From positions 62,001-126,000 of the forward strand of contig NZ_FCON02000004.1 in NCBI RefSeq assembly GCF_001544535.1: 64,000 nucleotides of DNA, written 5' to 3'. Both the position numbers and the translations under genes were made by a program. Shown here one piece after another: positions 9,593 to 17,899 of this stretch (position 1 is its first letter; every line of letters starts with the position of its first letter). The stretch comes from Caballeronia choica. Lineage in GTDB: Bacteria > Pseudomonadota > Gammaproteobacteria > Burkholderiales > Burkholderiaceae. The notes under the pieces are model-generated. The model had not been told where the DNA came from. It saw only the letters and a list, made by a program, of their open reading frames with translations, and made no database searches.

Positions 9593-11863
9593 ATGACCGA
9601 AATCAAGAACGCCGAACAGTTGTTGTCGAAGTTCCGCCTGCGTGTCGCGGCGGCGGGACTGTTCGTGTTCATCTGCTTCGGACTGATCGGCCTGCGCTTC
9701 CTGTACCTCCAGGTCTGGCACTTCAGCAAGTACTCGCTGCAAGCGAACGAAAACCGCATTTCGGTCGCGCCGATCGTGCCGAACCGCGGCATCATCACCG
9801 ACCGTAACGGCATCGTCCTCGCGAAAAACTACTCGGCTTACACGCTCGAAATCACACCGTCGAAAATCAACGGCACGCTCGACGAGGAAATCGACAATCT
9901 CGCGCAAGTCATTCCCATCGACGCACGCGATCGCCGGCGCTTCAAAAAGCTGCTCGAGGACTCCAAGAACTTCGAGAGCCTGCCGATCCGCACCCGCCTG
10001 ACCGACGAGGAAGTCGCGCGCTTCACCGCGCAGCGTTATCGCTTTCCCGGCGTCGAAGTGCGCGCGCGCCTGTTCCGCCAATACCCGCTCGGGCCGACGG
10101 CCGCGCACGTAATCGGCTATATCGGGCGGATTTCGCAGCGCGACCAGGAGCGCATCGACAATGCCAGCGACCAGAACGACGCCGACTCGGAACATTACGA
10201 TCCGCGTCTCGACGCGAACAACTACAAGGGCACCGACTACGTCGGCAAGATCGGCGTCGAGCAAAGTTATGAAACCGAGCTGCACGGCCTGACCGGCTTC
10301 GAGGAAGTCGAAGTGACGGCGGGCGGCCGGCCGGTGCGCACGATGTCGCGCACGCAGGCGACGCCCGGCAACAATCTAGTACTGTCGCTGGATATCGGCT
10401 TGCAGCAGGTCGCCGAGCAAGCGTTCGCGGGCAAGAAAGGCGCGCTGGTCGCGATCGAACCGGCCACCGGCGACGTCCTCGCGTTCGTCTCGGCGCCGAG
10501 CTTCGACCCGAATTCGTTTGTCGACGGCATCGACCAGCAGACCTGGGACACGCTCAACAATTCGCCCGAGCACCCGCTGCTGAATCGTCCGCTGCATGGC
10601 ACTTATCCGCCGGGTTCGACTTACAAGCCGTTCATGGCGCTCGCGGCGCTCACGCTGAAGAAGCGCACCCCCGGCTGGGGCTTCCAGGATCCGGGGTACT
10701 TCACGTTCGGCGGACACACGTTCCGTAACGACGTGCGCTCGGGCCAGGGCTGGGTCGACATGAACCGCGCGATCGTCGTGTCGAACGACACGTATTTCTA
10801 CATGCTCGCGCGCGATCTCGGCGTGAACGCGATGGCCGGCTTCATGAAGCCGTGGGGCTTCGGCCAGATTACGGGCATCGACATTTCGGGCGAGGCGCGC
10901 GGCATCCTTCCGTCGACCGAATGGAAGCGCAAGGCGTACCGCAAGCCCGAGCAGCAACGCTGGTACGAAGGCGAGACGATCAGCCTCGGCATCGGCCAGG
11001 GCTACAACTCGTTCACGATTCTCCAGCTCGCCCACGCGACCGCGACGCTCGCGAACAACGGCGTGGTCATGAAGCCGCACCTCGTGCGCGACATCGAGAA
11101 TCCGATCACGAAGGACATGCACGCCACAGTGCGCGATCCGAGCGACAAGATCGCCGTGCGCCAGCAGGACATCGACGTGATCAAGCGCGCGATGGAAGGC
11201 GTCGTGACGAACGGAACGGCGTCGAAGCTCTTCATCGGCGCGCCGTATGTCGCGGCGGGCAAAACCGGCACGGCGCAGGTCTATTCGCTGCAGGGCGCGA
11301 ACTACAAGGGCCACGCGCTCGCCGAACATTTGCGCGACCACGCGCTCTTTATCGCGTTCGCGCCGGCCGAACAACCGAAGATCGCGCTCGCGCTGATCGT
11401 CGAAAACGGTGGCTGGGGCGCGGAATCGGCGGGTCCGATCGCGCGCAAGGCGCTCGATTACTACCTCGTCGACCGTCTTAAGCCGGGTGCGCAAGCAGCC
11501 GCCGTGGCGGCGGCTGCATCGGCGACGGAAGACGCGGGGACGCCTGTCGGCGGCGTGCCGTCGCCCGTCGAACGCGCGTTGGCGGCCTCGGCAGCGACGC
11601 CGGCCAACAAGGCCGTGCCTGCGTCTTCGCCCGCGGCCGTGCCCGGCCGGGCGGCATCGCGGGTCGTCGCAGGTTCAAAGCCAGCATCGGCTCCGATGGC
11701 ACGCGCTGCGTCAGCGCCCGCCGCGGCGTCGGCCACGGCGGGCGCGCCTAACCGCAAGCGTGAGCCGAAAGGTCCGGCTGGCGCCCCGACGCCAGCCATC
11801 CCGCGCAACGACAGCCGCGACACCGTCCAAACCTTGACGCCTTCGGGCGGCATCGACGAATAA
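9593..11863 (+). CDS. mrdA: penicillin-binding protein 2 (peptidoglycan transpeptidase)
   Basis: A 756-residue elongation-specific class B PBP. It has an N-terminal transmembrane helix (about residues 19-40), a pedestal domain and a transpeptidase domain with SxxK (STYK, catalytic Ser342), SxN (SND in IVVSNDTYFYML) and KTGT at residues 557-560. It crosslinks lateral-wall peptidoglycan with RodA as the polymerase partner. After the catalytic domain comes a ~125-residue Ala/Pro/Ser-rich tail that E. coli PBP2 lacks, making the protein longer than usual. It precedes rodA by 12 nt. Confidence 0.98.
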   Translation: MTEIKNAEQLLSKFRLRVAAAGLFVFICFGLIGLRFLYLQVWHFSKYSLQANENRISVAPIVPNRGIITDRNGIVLAKNYSAYTLEITPSKINGTLDEEIDNLAQVIPIDARDRRRFKKLLEDSKNFESLPIRTRLTDEEVARFTAQRYRFPGVEVRARLFRQYPLGPTAAHVIGYIGRISQRDQERIDNASDQNDADSEHYDPRLDANNYKGTDYVGKIGVEQSYETELHGLTGFEEVEVTAGGRPVRTMSRTQATPGNNLVLSLDIGLQQVAEQAFAGKKGALVAIEPATGDVLAFVSAPSFDPNSFVDGIDQQTWDTLNNSPEHPLLNRPLHGTYPPGSTYKPFMALAALTLKKRTPGWGFQDPGYFTFGGHTFRNDVRSGQGWVDMNRAIVVSNDTYFYMLARDLGVNAMAGFMKPWGFGQITGIDISGEARGILPSTEWKRKAYRKPEQQRWYEGETISLGIGQGYNSFTILQLAHATATLANNGVVMKPHLVRDIENPITKDMHATVRDPSDKIAVRQQDIDVIKRAMEGVVTNGTASKLFIGAPYVAAGKTGTAQVYSLQGANYKGHALAEHLRDHALFIAFAPAEQPKIALALIVENGGWGAESAGPIARKALDYYLVDRLKPGAQAAAVAAAASATEDAGTPVGGVPSPVERALAASAATPANKAVPASSPAAVPGRAASRVVAGSKPASAPMARAASAPAAASATAGAPNRKREPKGPAGAPTPAIPRNDSRDTVQTLTPSGGIDE

Positions 11864-11875
11864 AGGGAGAACAGG

Positions 11876-13024
11876 ATGCAATTCGACAAGCGCGCCTGGA
11901 TCGACCGGGCAAAACGCATGTTCGCCGGCTTCGACCGCCCGCTCGCGCTGATCGTGTTCTTGTTGCTGTGCGTCGGCATCGTGACGCTGTACAGCGCGAG
12001 CCTCGACGTGCCTGGCCGGGTGGAAGATCAACTGCGCAACATCATGCTGACCTTCGGCCTGATGTGGATTCTCGCCAATATCCCGCCGCCGACGCTCATG
12101 CGTTTCGCCGTGCCGCTCTATACCTTCGGCGTCGCGTTGCTCATCGCGGTCGCGACGTTCGGACTCACGCGCAAGGGCGCGAAGCGGTGGCTGAACGTCG
12201 GCGTCGTGATCCAGCCGTCGGAAATCATGAAGATCGCGATGCCACTGATGCTCGCTTGGTACTACCAGCGGCGCGAAGGGCAGGTCCGCTGGTGGGATTA
12301 CATCGTCGGCTTCCTGATCCTGATCGTGCCGGTCGGTCTGATCGCGAAGCAGCCCGACCTCGGCACCGCCGTGCTGGTGTTCGCGGCGGGTTTTTTCGTC
12401 ATCTACTTCGCGGGCTTGAGTTTCAAGCTGCTGGTGCCGGTGCTGGCGGCGGGAATCGTCATGGTCGCGTGCGTGGCCGTGTTCCAGGACCGGATCTGCC
12501 AGCCGGAAGTGAACTGGCCGCTGATGCACGATTACCAGAAGCACCGCATCTGCACGCTGCTCGACCCGACGTCCGATCCGCTCGGCAAGGGTTTCCACAC
12601 GATCCAGGCGGTGATCGCGATCGGTTCCGGCGGCACGCTCGGCAAGGGCTGGCTTAAAGGCACGCAGGCTCACCTCGAATTCATCCCGGAAAAGCATACT
12701 GACTTCATCTTCGCGGTGTTCTCCGAGGAATTCGGGCTCGCGGGCGGGCTCGTGCTGCTCTTCCTCTACATGGCGCTGATCGCGCGCGGGCTATTTATCG
12801 CGGCGAACGGCTCGACGATGTTCGGGCGACTGCTGGCGGGATCGCTGACGCTCGCGTTCTTCACCTATGCGTTCGTCAATATCGGGATGGTGAGCGGGAT
12901 CTTGCCGGTGGTCGGCGTGCCGCTGCCGTTCATGAGTTACGGTGGCACGGCGTTGACGACGCTCGGCGTTGCCGTCGGCCTGATCATGAGCGTGGCGCGA
13001 CAGAAGCGCTTGATGCAGAGTTGA
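11876..13024 (+). CDS. mrdB: RodA, SEDS peptidoglycan glycosyltransferase
   Basis: A 382-residue polytopic SEDS-family protein that polymerises lipid II during elongation. Visible family blocks are the KQPDLGTA motif containing the conserved catalytic Asp, the EKHTDFIFAVFSEEFG block and the C-terminal GVPLPFMSYGGTALTTLG motif. GGGAGA precedes the ATG. It is the last gene of the mre operon and is followed by a strong terminator shared with a convergent gene. Confidence 0.98.
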   Translation: MQFDKRAWIDRAKRMFAGFDRPLALIVFLLLCVGIVTLYSASLDVPGRVEDQLRNIMLTFGLMWILANIPPPTLMRFAVPLYTFGVALLIAVATFGLTRKGAKRWLNVGVVIQPSEIMKIAMPLMLAWYYQRREGQVRWWDYIVGFLILIVPVGLIAKQPDLGTAVLVFAAGFFVIYFAGLSFKLLVPVLAAGIVMVACVAVFQDRICQPEVNWPLMHDYQKHRICTLLDPTSDPLGKGFHTIQAVIAIGSGGTLGKGWLKGTQAHLEFIPEKHTDFIFAVFSEEFGLAGGLVLLFLYMALIARGLFIAANGSTMFGRLLAGSLTLAFFTYAFVNIGMVSGILPVVGVPLPFMSYGGTALTTLGVAVGLIMSVARQKRLMQS

Positions 13025-13048
13025 TCCTTTCGCTGCAGCCACGATGAC

Positions 13049-13085
13049 AAAGGCCGTTCCGGAGCAATCCCGGAACGGCCTTTTT
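13049..13085. terminator. bidirectional terminator after mrdB
   Basis: A 14-bp perfect stem (13049-13062 with 13070-13083, core AAGGCCGTTCCGG) with a 7-nt loop runs into T5 on the plus strand and TTTG on the minus strand. It lies between rodA and the convergent Sel1-repeat gene and can serve both. Confidence 0.9.
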
Positions 13086-13102
13086 ACTTCCAGCGGCGCG
13101 CC

Positions 13103-13792
13103 CTATTGCGGCTTGCTGCGCTCGAGTTCCGCGCTCAACTGGAGATACTTGAGCTTCGCGGCCGGATCGCCCTGCGCCGCCGCCGCCGCGTAGTACGCAC
13201 GCGCGACGTTCAGATTGCGCTCAACGCCATCGCCGCCGCGCTCGTAAAACGAACCGGCCACATATTGCGCGGTCATGTCGCCGCCTTGCGCCGCTTTCTT
13301 GTACCAGGCGAACGCCTGCGTGTTGTCGCGCGGCGTGCCGCGACCGTCGAGGAACTGGTTCGCGAGGGCCAGTTCCGCCTGCACATGCCCCTGGTTCGCG
13401 GCCCGCAAGAACCAGCGATGCGCCTCGACCGGGTCCTTCTCGACGAACTGGCCGTCGTCGTACATCTTGCCGTAGACGTACTGCGCGTGCGTCATGTTCG
13501 CGTCGGCGGCACGGCGCAGCCACTGCTTGCCCTCGTCGATGTCGGCGGCGCCGCCTTCGCCGTTCAGCAGCATCATCGCGTAGTTGAACTCGGCGAGACG
13601 ACTGCCCTTCTGCGCCGCGCGACGGAACTCCGAGCGCGCCGCGACGAGATTCCCGGCGTTGTAATCGGCGACGGCGTTTTGCGTGGCGAGATCGGTCGAC
13701 TTGAGTTGCGTCTGCGCCTGACCCGCGCCGCTGACCCCCACGACGAGCGCCATCGACGCCGCCATCGCGCCCCGTCGCAATCCCTTGTTCAT
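13103..13792 (-). CDS. exported Sel1/TPR-repeat protein
   Basis: A 229-residue protein with a signal peptide (hydrophobic residues ~9-25, ending near GAGQAQT) and four to five Sel1-like repeats, recognisable by AEFNYAMMLLNGEGG, AQYVYGKMYDDGQ, AELALANQFLDGRG and AQYVAGSFYERGG. Such repeats form alpha-solenoids for protein-protein contacts in the periplasm or at the envelope. The ATG overlaps the stop of the upstream aldolase gene (ATGA); an ATG 15 codons upstream would destroy the signal peptide. Its partner cannot be inferred. Confidence 0.85.
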   Translation of the reverse strand: MNKGLRRGAMAASMALVVGVSGAGQAQTQLKSTDLATQNAVADYNAGNLVAARSEFRRAAQKGSRLAEFNYAMMLLNGEGGAADIDEGKQWLRRAADANMTHAQYVYGKMYDDGQFVEKDPVEAHRWFLRAANQGHVQAELALANQFLDGRGTPRDNTQAFAWYKKAAQGGDMTAQYVAGSFYERGGDGVERNLNVARAYYAAAAAQGDPAAKLKYLQLSAELERSKPQ

Positions 13793-14571
13793 GTCCGAGC
13801 CTCCTGCAACGCCTGCCGCGTCGCCTTCAACAGCCACATCGCATCCGACGCCAGCGCGATCACCTTGATGCCCGCCTGCGCGTATTGCCGCGCGCTCGCC
13901 GAGTCGAGTGCGAAGATGCCGCTCGCGATGCCCGCGCGCTTCGCCGCATCGACGATCTTCACGATCGCCGACTGCACATCGGGATGCTTCACGTCACCGA
14001 GACGGCCGAGGCTCGCCGCGAGATCGGCGGGGCCGATGAACAGGCAATCGACGCCCGGCGTCGCCGCGATCGCATCGACCGCTTCGAGCGCCGCCGCCGA
14101 TTCGATCTGCACGATCGTCGCGATTTGCGCGTTGGCCGTGGTCATGTAGTCGCGGCGCATGCCATAAGCTGCCGCGCGCACCGCGCCGGCCGCGCCGCGC
14201 AGGCCGTCGCGCAAGTCGGCGGTCGGATACTGCGTGAGCCGCACGATGCGTGCCGCCGCTTCCGCCGATTCGACGCTGGGAAACATCAGCGTGCGCGCGC
14301 CCGCATCGAGCACGCGCTTGACGAGCCAGCCTTCGGCCGCGGGCACGCGCACGATCGGTTCGCTCGGCAAATGCGCGGCGGCAATGGCGCGCAACTGGTC
14401 CGTGACATCGCGGCTGTCGTTCGCCGAGTGCTCCATGTCGATGCACAACCAGTCGAAGCCGGCGTGCGCGAGCGCTTCCGCCGCGTCCGCGCTGCCGAGC
14501 GAGAGCCACAGGCCGAACAGCGTGCCCGACTCGGTGAAGCGTTGCTTGAGGGGATTGGTGAAGGTGCTCAT
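13789..14571 (-). CDS. HpcH/HpaI aldolase/citrate lyase family protein
   Basis: A 260-residue TIM-barrel metal-dependent class II aldolase of the 2-keto-3-deoxy-glucarate / 4-hydroxy-2-oxoheptanedioate type. Motifs include DWLCIDMEHSAND with the metal/base residues, IVQIESAAALEAVDAI and CLFIGPADLAASLG. It should cleave or form a 2-oxo-acid plus pyruvate or glyoxylate; the natural substrate is unknown. The start is the ATG giving MSTFTNPLKQRF. It lies 155 nt downstream of queD and overlaps the Sel1 gene, so it may be cotranscribed with the queuosine genes without a functional link. Confidence 0.9.
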   Translation of the reverse strand: MSTFTNPLKQRFTESGTLFGLWLSLGSADAAEALAHAGFDWLCIDMEHSANDSRDVTDQLRAIAAAHLPSEPIVRVPAAEGWLVKRVLDAGARTLMFPSVESAEAAARIVRLTQYPTADLRDGLRGAAGAVRAAAYGMRRDYMTTANAQIATIVQIESAAALEAVDAIAATPGVDCLFIGPADLAASLGRLGDVKHPDVQSAIVKIVDAAKRAGIASGIFALDSASARQYAQAGIKVIALASDAMWLLKATRQALQEART

Positions 14572-14726
14572 CGCGCGGCTCCTCGGGGAGCCGTTGCGAC
14601 CACCCGGCGGAAGAAAGATGACAACATGGGTCTCGCTCCGTGTGCGCCGCCTGGTCAGAAGCGGCCTATCGAGCGATGATACCGTGACAATTGCGGCGTC
14701 GCCGGGGCCGCGCGAGGCGCTGCGGC

Positions 14727-15173
14727 TCAGGCGCGTTCGACGTCGGCCCAGCAGTTCGGCGTTTCGTAGAGACGCACGCGCTTCAACTTGAGATTCACGC
14801 CGTAGTGGGCATCGTAGACGTCGGCGAGGATGTCGAACGCGACGGCCGCCATGTTCTCGACGGTCGGAATCCGGTCGAGCACCACGGTCTTGTGACCCGC
14901 CATCGAATCGAGGAATTCGCGCACTTTCCCGTCGCCTTCGTAGACGATGAAAGCGTGGTCCCACTTGTTGACGAGATGCTCCATCGCGAGCGATTTCACG
15001 TCGGCGAAATCCATCACCATGCCGCGATCCGGCGCGCCTTCCGTATCGACGAGATCGCCTTGCAGCGTGATCTCCAGCACATACCGATGGCCGTGCAGGT
15101 TACGGCACTGGCTGCGGTGATCGGGGATGCGGTGGCCCGCATCGAATTCGAGTTTTCGGGTAATCGTCTGCAC
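14727..15173 (-). CDS. queD: 6-carboxytetrahydropterin synthase QueD
   Basis: A 148-residue PTPS-family enzyme converting dihydroneopterin triphosphate to 6-carboxytetrahydropterin in preQ0/queuosine synthesis. Zinc-binding histidines are in FDAGHRI and NLHGHRY, the catalytic Cys in SQCRNLHG, and the PTVENMA glutamate block follows. It is the third gene of queC-queE-queD on the minus strand, 38 nt after queE. Confidence 0.96.
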   Translation of the reverse strand: MQTITRKLEFDAGHRIPDHRSQCRNLHGHRYVLEITLQGDLVDTEGAPDRGMVMDFADVKSLAMEHLVNKWDHAFIVYEGDGKVREFLDSMAGHKTVVLDRIPTVENMAAVAFDILADVYDAHYGVNLKLKRVRLYETPNCWADVERA

Positions 15174-15211
15174 GTCGGCTCAATCGCTTAATCGTTCGGG
15201 ATCGTTCTGGA

Positions 15212-15844
15212 TCAGGGGATGTTCAAGTACTTGTGCGTCTGCATCGACAGGCGCCACTTCGGATGGCGCTTGCACCAGTCGATCGCCAGCTTCGTGTTGA
15301 TGTCGCGCGACGGTCCGTCCATCGGCTGCACGAGGAAATAGTCGAAGTCGAGCTTCGCGTAGTCGGCGAGACGCTGGTTGTCCTGCGGCACGACCACTTT
15401 CAACTCGTTGCCCTTCGTCACGACGAGCGGCGCATCGGCTTTCGGACTCACGCAAATCCAGTCGATGGTGTCGAGCACCGGCAGCGAGCCGTTGGTTTCA
15501 ATTGCCATTTCGAAGCCAGCGTCGTGAAGCGCGTCGACGAACGGCTGGTCGATCTGCAGCATCGGCTCGCCGCCCGTGCACACGACGAACTTGTGCGCCT
15601 CGCCTTCCGGCCACAGCGAAGCGATCATCGCGACGAGATCGGCGGGCGTGCGGTACTTGCCGCCGTTCTCGCCATCGGTGCCGACGAAATCGGTGTCGCA
15701 AAACTGGCAGACGGCCTCGGCGCGATCTTCCTCGCGACCGGACCAGAGATTGCAGCCGGCGAAGCGGCAAAACACGGCCGGGCGTCCAGCGTTCGCGCCC
15801 TCGCCCTGCAACGTGTAGAAAATTTCCTTTACCGCGTACGTCAT
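15212..15844 (-). CDS. queE: 7-carboxy-7-deazaguanine synthase QueE
   Basis: A 210-residue radical-SAM enzyme that ring-contracts 6-carboxytetrahydropterin to 7-carboxy-7-deazaguanine. The [4Fe-4S] cysteines are spaced CX14CX2C (first Cys in FAGCNLW, the pair in VCQFCDTDF), the atypical spacing known for Burkholderia QueE. GGEPMLQ provides SAM contacts. The start is the ATG giving MTYAVKEIFYTLQGEG; upstream sequence in frame is the end of queC. It lies 25 nt after the queC stop. Confidence 0.96.
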   Translation of the reverse strand: MTYAVKEIFYTLQGEGANAGRPAVFCRFAGCNLWSGREEDRAEAVCQFCDTDFVGTDGENGGKYRTPADLVAMIASLWPEGEAHKFVVCTGGEPMLQIDQPFVDALHDAGFEMAIETNGSLPVLDTIDWICVSPKADAPLVVTKGNELKVVVPQDNQRLADYAKLDFDYFLVQPMDGPSRDINTKLAIDWCKRHPKWRLSMQTHKYLNIP

Positions 15845-15869
15845 GACTGCTCTGTCGTCCCAAAAATAT

Positions 15870-16604
15870 TCAGACCGGTTCGGTCGTGACCTGCTCGCCC
15901 GCGCGATACGCCTCGAAGCCGCGCTTGCGCAGCTTGCACGCCGGACACTGGCCGCAGCCAAAGCCCCAGTCGTGCAACTCGGCGCGTTCGCCGACGTAGC
16001 ACGTATGTGTCTCGATGCGGATCAGCTCGACAAGCGGCTCGCCGCCAAGTTGTTCCGCGAGGCGCCAGGTGTCCGCCTTGTCGAGCCACATCAGCGGCGT
16101 TTCGAGCACGTAGCGCGTCTGCATGCCGAGGTTGAGCGCGACTTGCAACGCCTTCATCGTGTCGTCGCGGCAGTCGGGATAGCCCGAAAAGTCCGTCTCG
16201 CACATGCCGCCGACCAGCACCTTCAATCCCCGCCGATACGCGATTGCCGCAGCGATCGTCATGAACATCAGGTTGCGGCCCGGCACGAACGTGTTCGGCA
16301 AACCGCTGGCCGTCGCTTCGATTTCGATTTCGCGGGTCATCGCGGTATCGCTGATCGCGCCGAGCAGCGACAGATCGATCATGTGATCCTCGCCGAGCCG
16401 CTCGGCCCACTGCGGAAACTCGCGCGTGACGGCTGCGCGAAAACCTTCGCGGCACTCCAGTTCCACGCGATGCCGCTGGCCGTAATCGAAGCCGAGCGTC
16501 TCGACTGTCCTGTAGCGTTCGAGTGCCCAGGCAAGGCATGTGGCCGAGTCCTGGCCGCCGGAAAACAGCACGAGCGCGCTGTCCTTAGCGTCTATCCGAG
16601 TCAC
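15870..16604 (-). CDS. queC: 7-cyano-7-deazaguanine synthase QueC
   Basis: A 244-residue PP-loop ATPase converting 7-carboxy-7-deazaguanine to preQ0. The pyrophosphatase loop SGGQDSATC lies near residue 15 and four zinc cysteines lie near the C-terminus (TCYVGER and [10 protein letters not shown]). A GTG start is chosen because GGAG lies 7 nt upstream and the product begins [17 protein letters not shown]; a long upstream open frame lacks similarity. It is first gene of queC-queE-queD. Confidence 0.95.
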   Translation of the reverse strand: MTRIDAKDSALVLFSGGQDSATCLAWALERYRTVETLGFDYGQRHRVELECREGFRAAVTREFPQWAERLGEDHMIDLSLLGAISDTAMTREIEIEATASGLPNTFVPGRNLMFMTIAAAIAYRRGLKVLVGGMCETDFSGYPDCRDDTMKALQVALNLGMQTRYVLETPLMWLDKADTWRLAEQLGGEPLVELIRIETHTCYVGERAELHDWGFGCGQCPACKLRKRGFEAYRAGEQVTTEPV

Positions 16605-16850
16605 CGTGAAACTCCGTGAATGTGGCTGATGTGGCGCGCGGCGCGAGTGCTTCGTGCAAGTGTTGCGGTCACATCGAGCGGCGCGGCCGGCGCGGGCCGG
16701 CTCGTCCAGTATAGGCGGCGCGCCTTCGTGCGGGCGCGCGCGGCCTTTATGATGCCGATAGCGTCCGCCAGCCTTGCCTCGCGGATCAGCGGCTCGGTCG
16801 CGCCTTATCGCGCTTGATCGCATCGCGCGGACATTCAACCGCCAGAAACG

Positions 16851-16884
16851 AAAAGGACTTGCGGGCCAATTGGGGCAAGTCCTT
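16851..16884 (-). terminator. second terminator hairpin downstream of tRNA-Phe
   Basis: A 10-bp perfect stem AAGGACTTGC/GCAAGTCCTT (16853-16862 with 16875-16884) is followed on the minus strand by TTTTCGTTT. It is the second of two tandem hairpins between tRNA-Phe and queC. Confidence 0.7.
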
Positions 16885-16961
16885 AAATCGGTTGAGATTT
16901 TAGCACGACGCGGGCGCTTTCGCGCCGCGGCTGGCGCATCGCGGGAACCGGCGCACGAAGG

Positions 16962-16996
16962 AAAAAGCCCCAAGAACCGAACGGATCTTGGGGCTT
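16962..16996 (-). terminator. rho-independent terminator of tRNA-Phe
   Basis: An 11-bp perfect stem (16965-16975 with 16986-16996, arms AAGCCCCAAGA/TCTTGGGGCTT) with a 10-nt loop is followed on the minus strand by T5. It lies 12 nt past the tRNA 3' CCA. Confidence 0.9.
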
Positions 16997-17007
16997 CCTT
17001 GCAACTG

Positions 17008-17083
17008 TGGTGGCCTGGGACGGAATCGAACCATCGACACGCGGATTTTCAATCCGCTGCTCTACCAACTGAGCTACCGGGCC
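17008..17083 (-). tRNA. tRNA-Phe (GAA)
   Basis: A 76-nt cloverleaf folds fully, with anticodon GAA in loop TTGAAAA, a D-arm GCTC/GAGC, a TTCGATT T-loop and an encoded 3' CCA. The acceptor stem 5' GGCCCGG / 3' CCAGGCC contains a C5-A68 mismatch, and the T-stem has a T-G wobble. Promoter and terminator elements flank it. Confidence 0.97.
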
Positions 17084-17095
17084 ACGAAGAACGAA

Positions 17096-17124
17096 AGTAT
17101 ATCAAAGGGGTTTCCGCCGCTCAA
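17096..17124 (-). promoter_or_regulatory. promoter of tRNA-Phe
   Basis: On the minus strand TTGAGC (17124-17119) and TATACT (17101-17096) are spaced by exactly 17 bp. The -10 ends 13 bp before the mature tRNA 5' end, a good sigma70 arrangement. Confidence 0.65.
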
Positions 17125-17185
17125 GCCCTTTTAGGCAATTTTCCTAAATTCGTCGAGGGGCCGCCAAGCCACCGTCATACCACGC

Positions 17186-17899
17186 TTATGCCTCGCTTTT
17201 GTTCTTGCCCAGATCGACGCCAAGCTGCTTCAGCTTGCGATACAGGTGGGTGCGCTCGAGCCCGGTCTTCTCCGCGACCCGCGTCATGCTGCCGTTCTCC
17301 CGCGCGAGATGATATTCGAAGTACGCGCGCTCGAAGGCGTCGCGTGCGTCGCGCAACGGGATGTCGAAGGAAATCGAAGCCGTCTGCCCCGCCTGCGCTT
17401 GTGTCGCTCCAACGACGCCGGAATCGCCCGAGTTCAGCGCCGACGCGCTCGGCAGCGCCGCCGCAGCCGGCACGCTCGACACGCCCGCCGCCACCGGCGG
17501 CTTGGCCGTCGCCGAGAGGATCGGCGTCGCCGCGGTGCCGTGCGCGAGTCCCTGCTCCACCGCCTTCAGCAGCTTCTGCAGCGCGATCGGCTTTTCGAGG
17601 AAGTTGAGCGCGCCGATCTTGGTCGCTTCGACGGCCGTATCGATGGTCGCGTGGCCGGACATCATGATGACCGGCATCGTGAGCTTGCCCTGCGCGGCCC
17701 ACTCCTTGAGCAGGGTCACGCCGTCGGTGTCGGGCATCCAGATGTCGAGCAGCACGAGATCGGGCGCCTGCCGCAGACGGTAGTCGCGCGCCTGCTGCGC
17801 ATTCTCCGCCGCCTCGACCACATGCCCCTCGTCGCTCAGGATCTCCGAGAGCAATTCCCGGATACCCATTTCGTCGTCTACCACCAGGATGGTTGCCAT
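17186..17899 (-). CDS. NtrX-like response regulator lacking the AAA+ domain
   Basis: A 237-residue regulator with a receiver domain (residues ~1-120; acidic pocket DDE at the start, phospho-acceptor Asp in LLDIWMPD, Lys in FLEKP), a ~60-residue Ala/Pro/Ser linker and a C-terminal Fis-type helix-turn-helix (VAEKTGLERTHLYRKLKQLG). Classical NtrX has a sigma54-interacting AAA+ ATPase between these domains; none is present, so it should bind DNA without activating sigma54. The ATG follows directly on the kinase TAA (TAAATG), so the pair is coupled. The target genes are unknown. Confidence 0.92.
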   Translation of the reverse strand: MATILVVDDEMGIRELLSEILSDEGHVVEAAENAQQARDYRLRQAPDLVLLDIWMPDTDGVTLLKEWAAQGKLTMPVIMMSGHATIDTAVEATKIGALNFLEKPIALQKLLKAVEQGLAHGTAATPILSATAKPPVAAGVSSVPAAAALPSASALNSGDSGVVGATQAQAGQTASISFDIPLRDARDAFERAYFEYHLARENGSMTRVAEKTGLERTHLYRKLKQLGVDLGKNKSEA

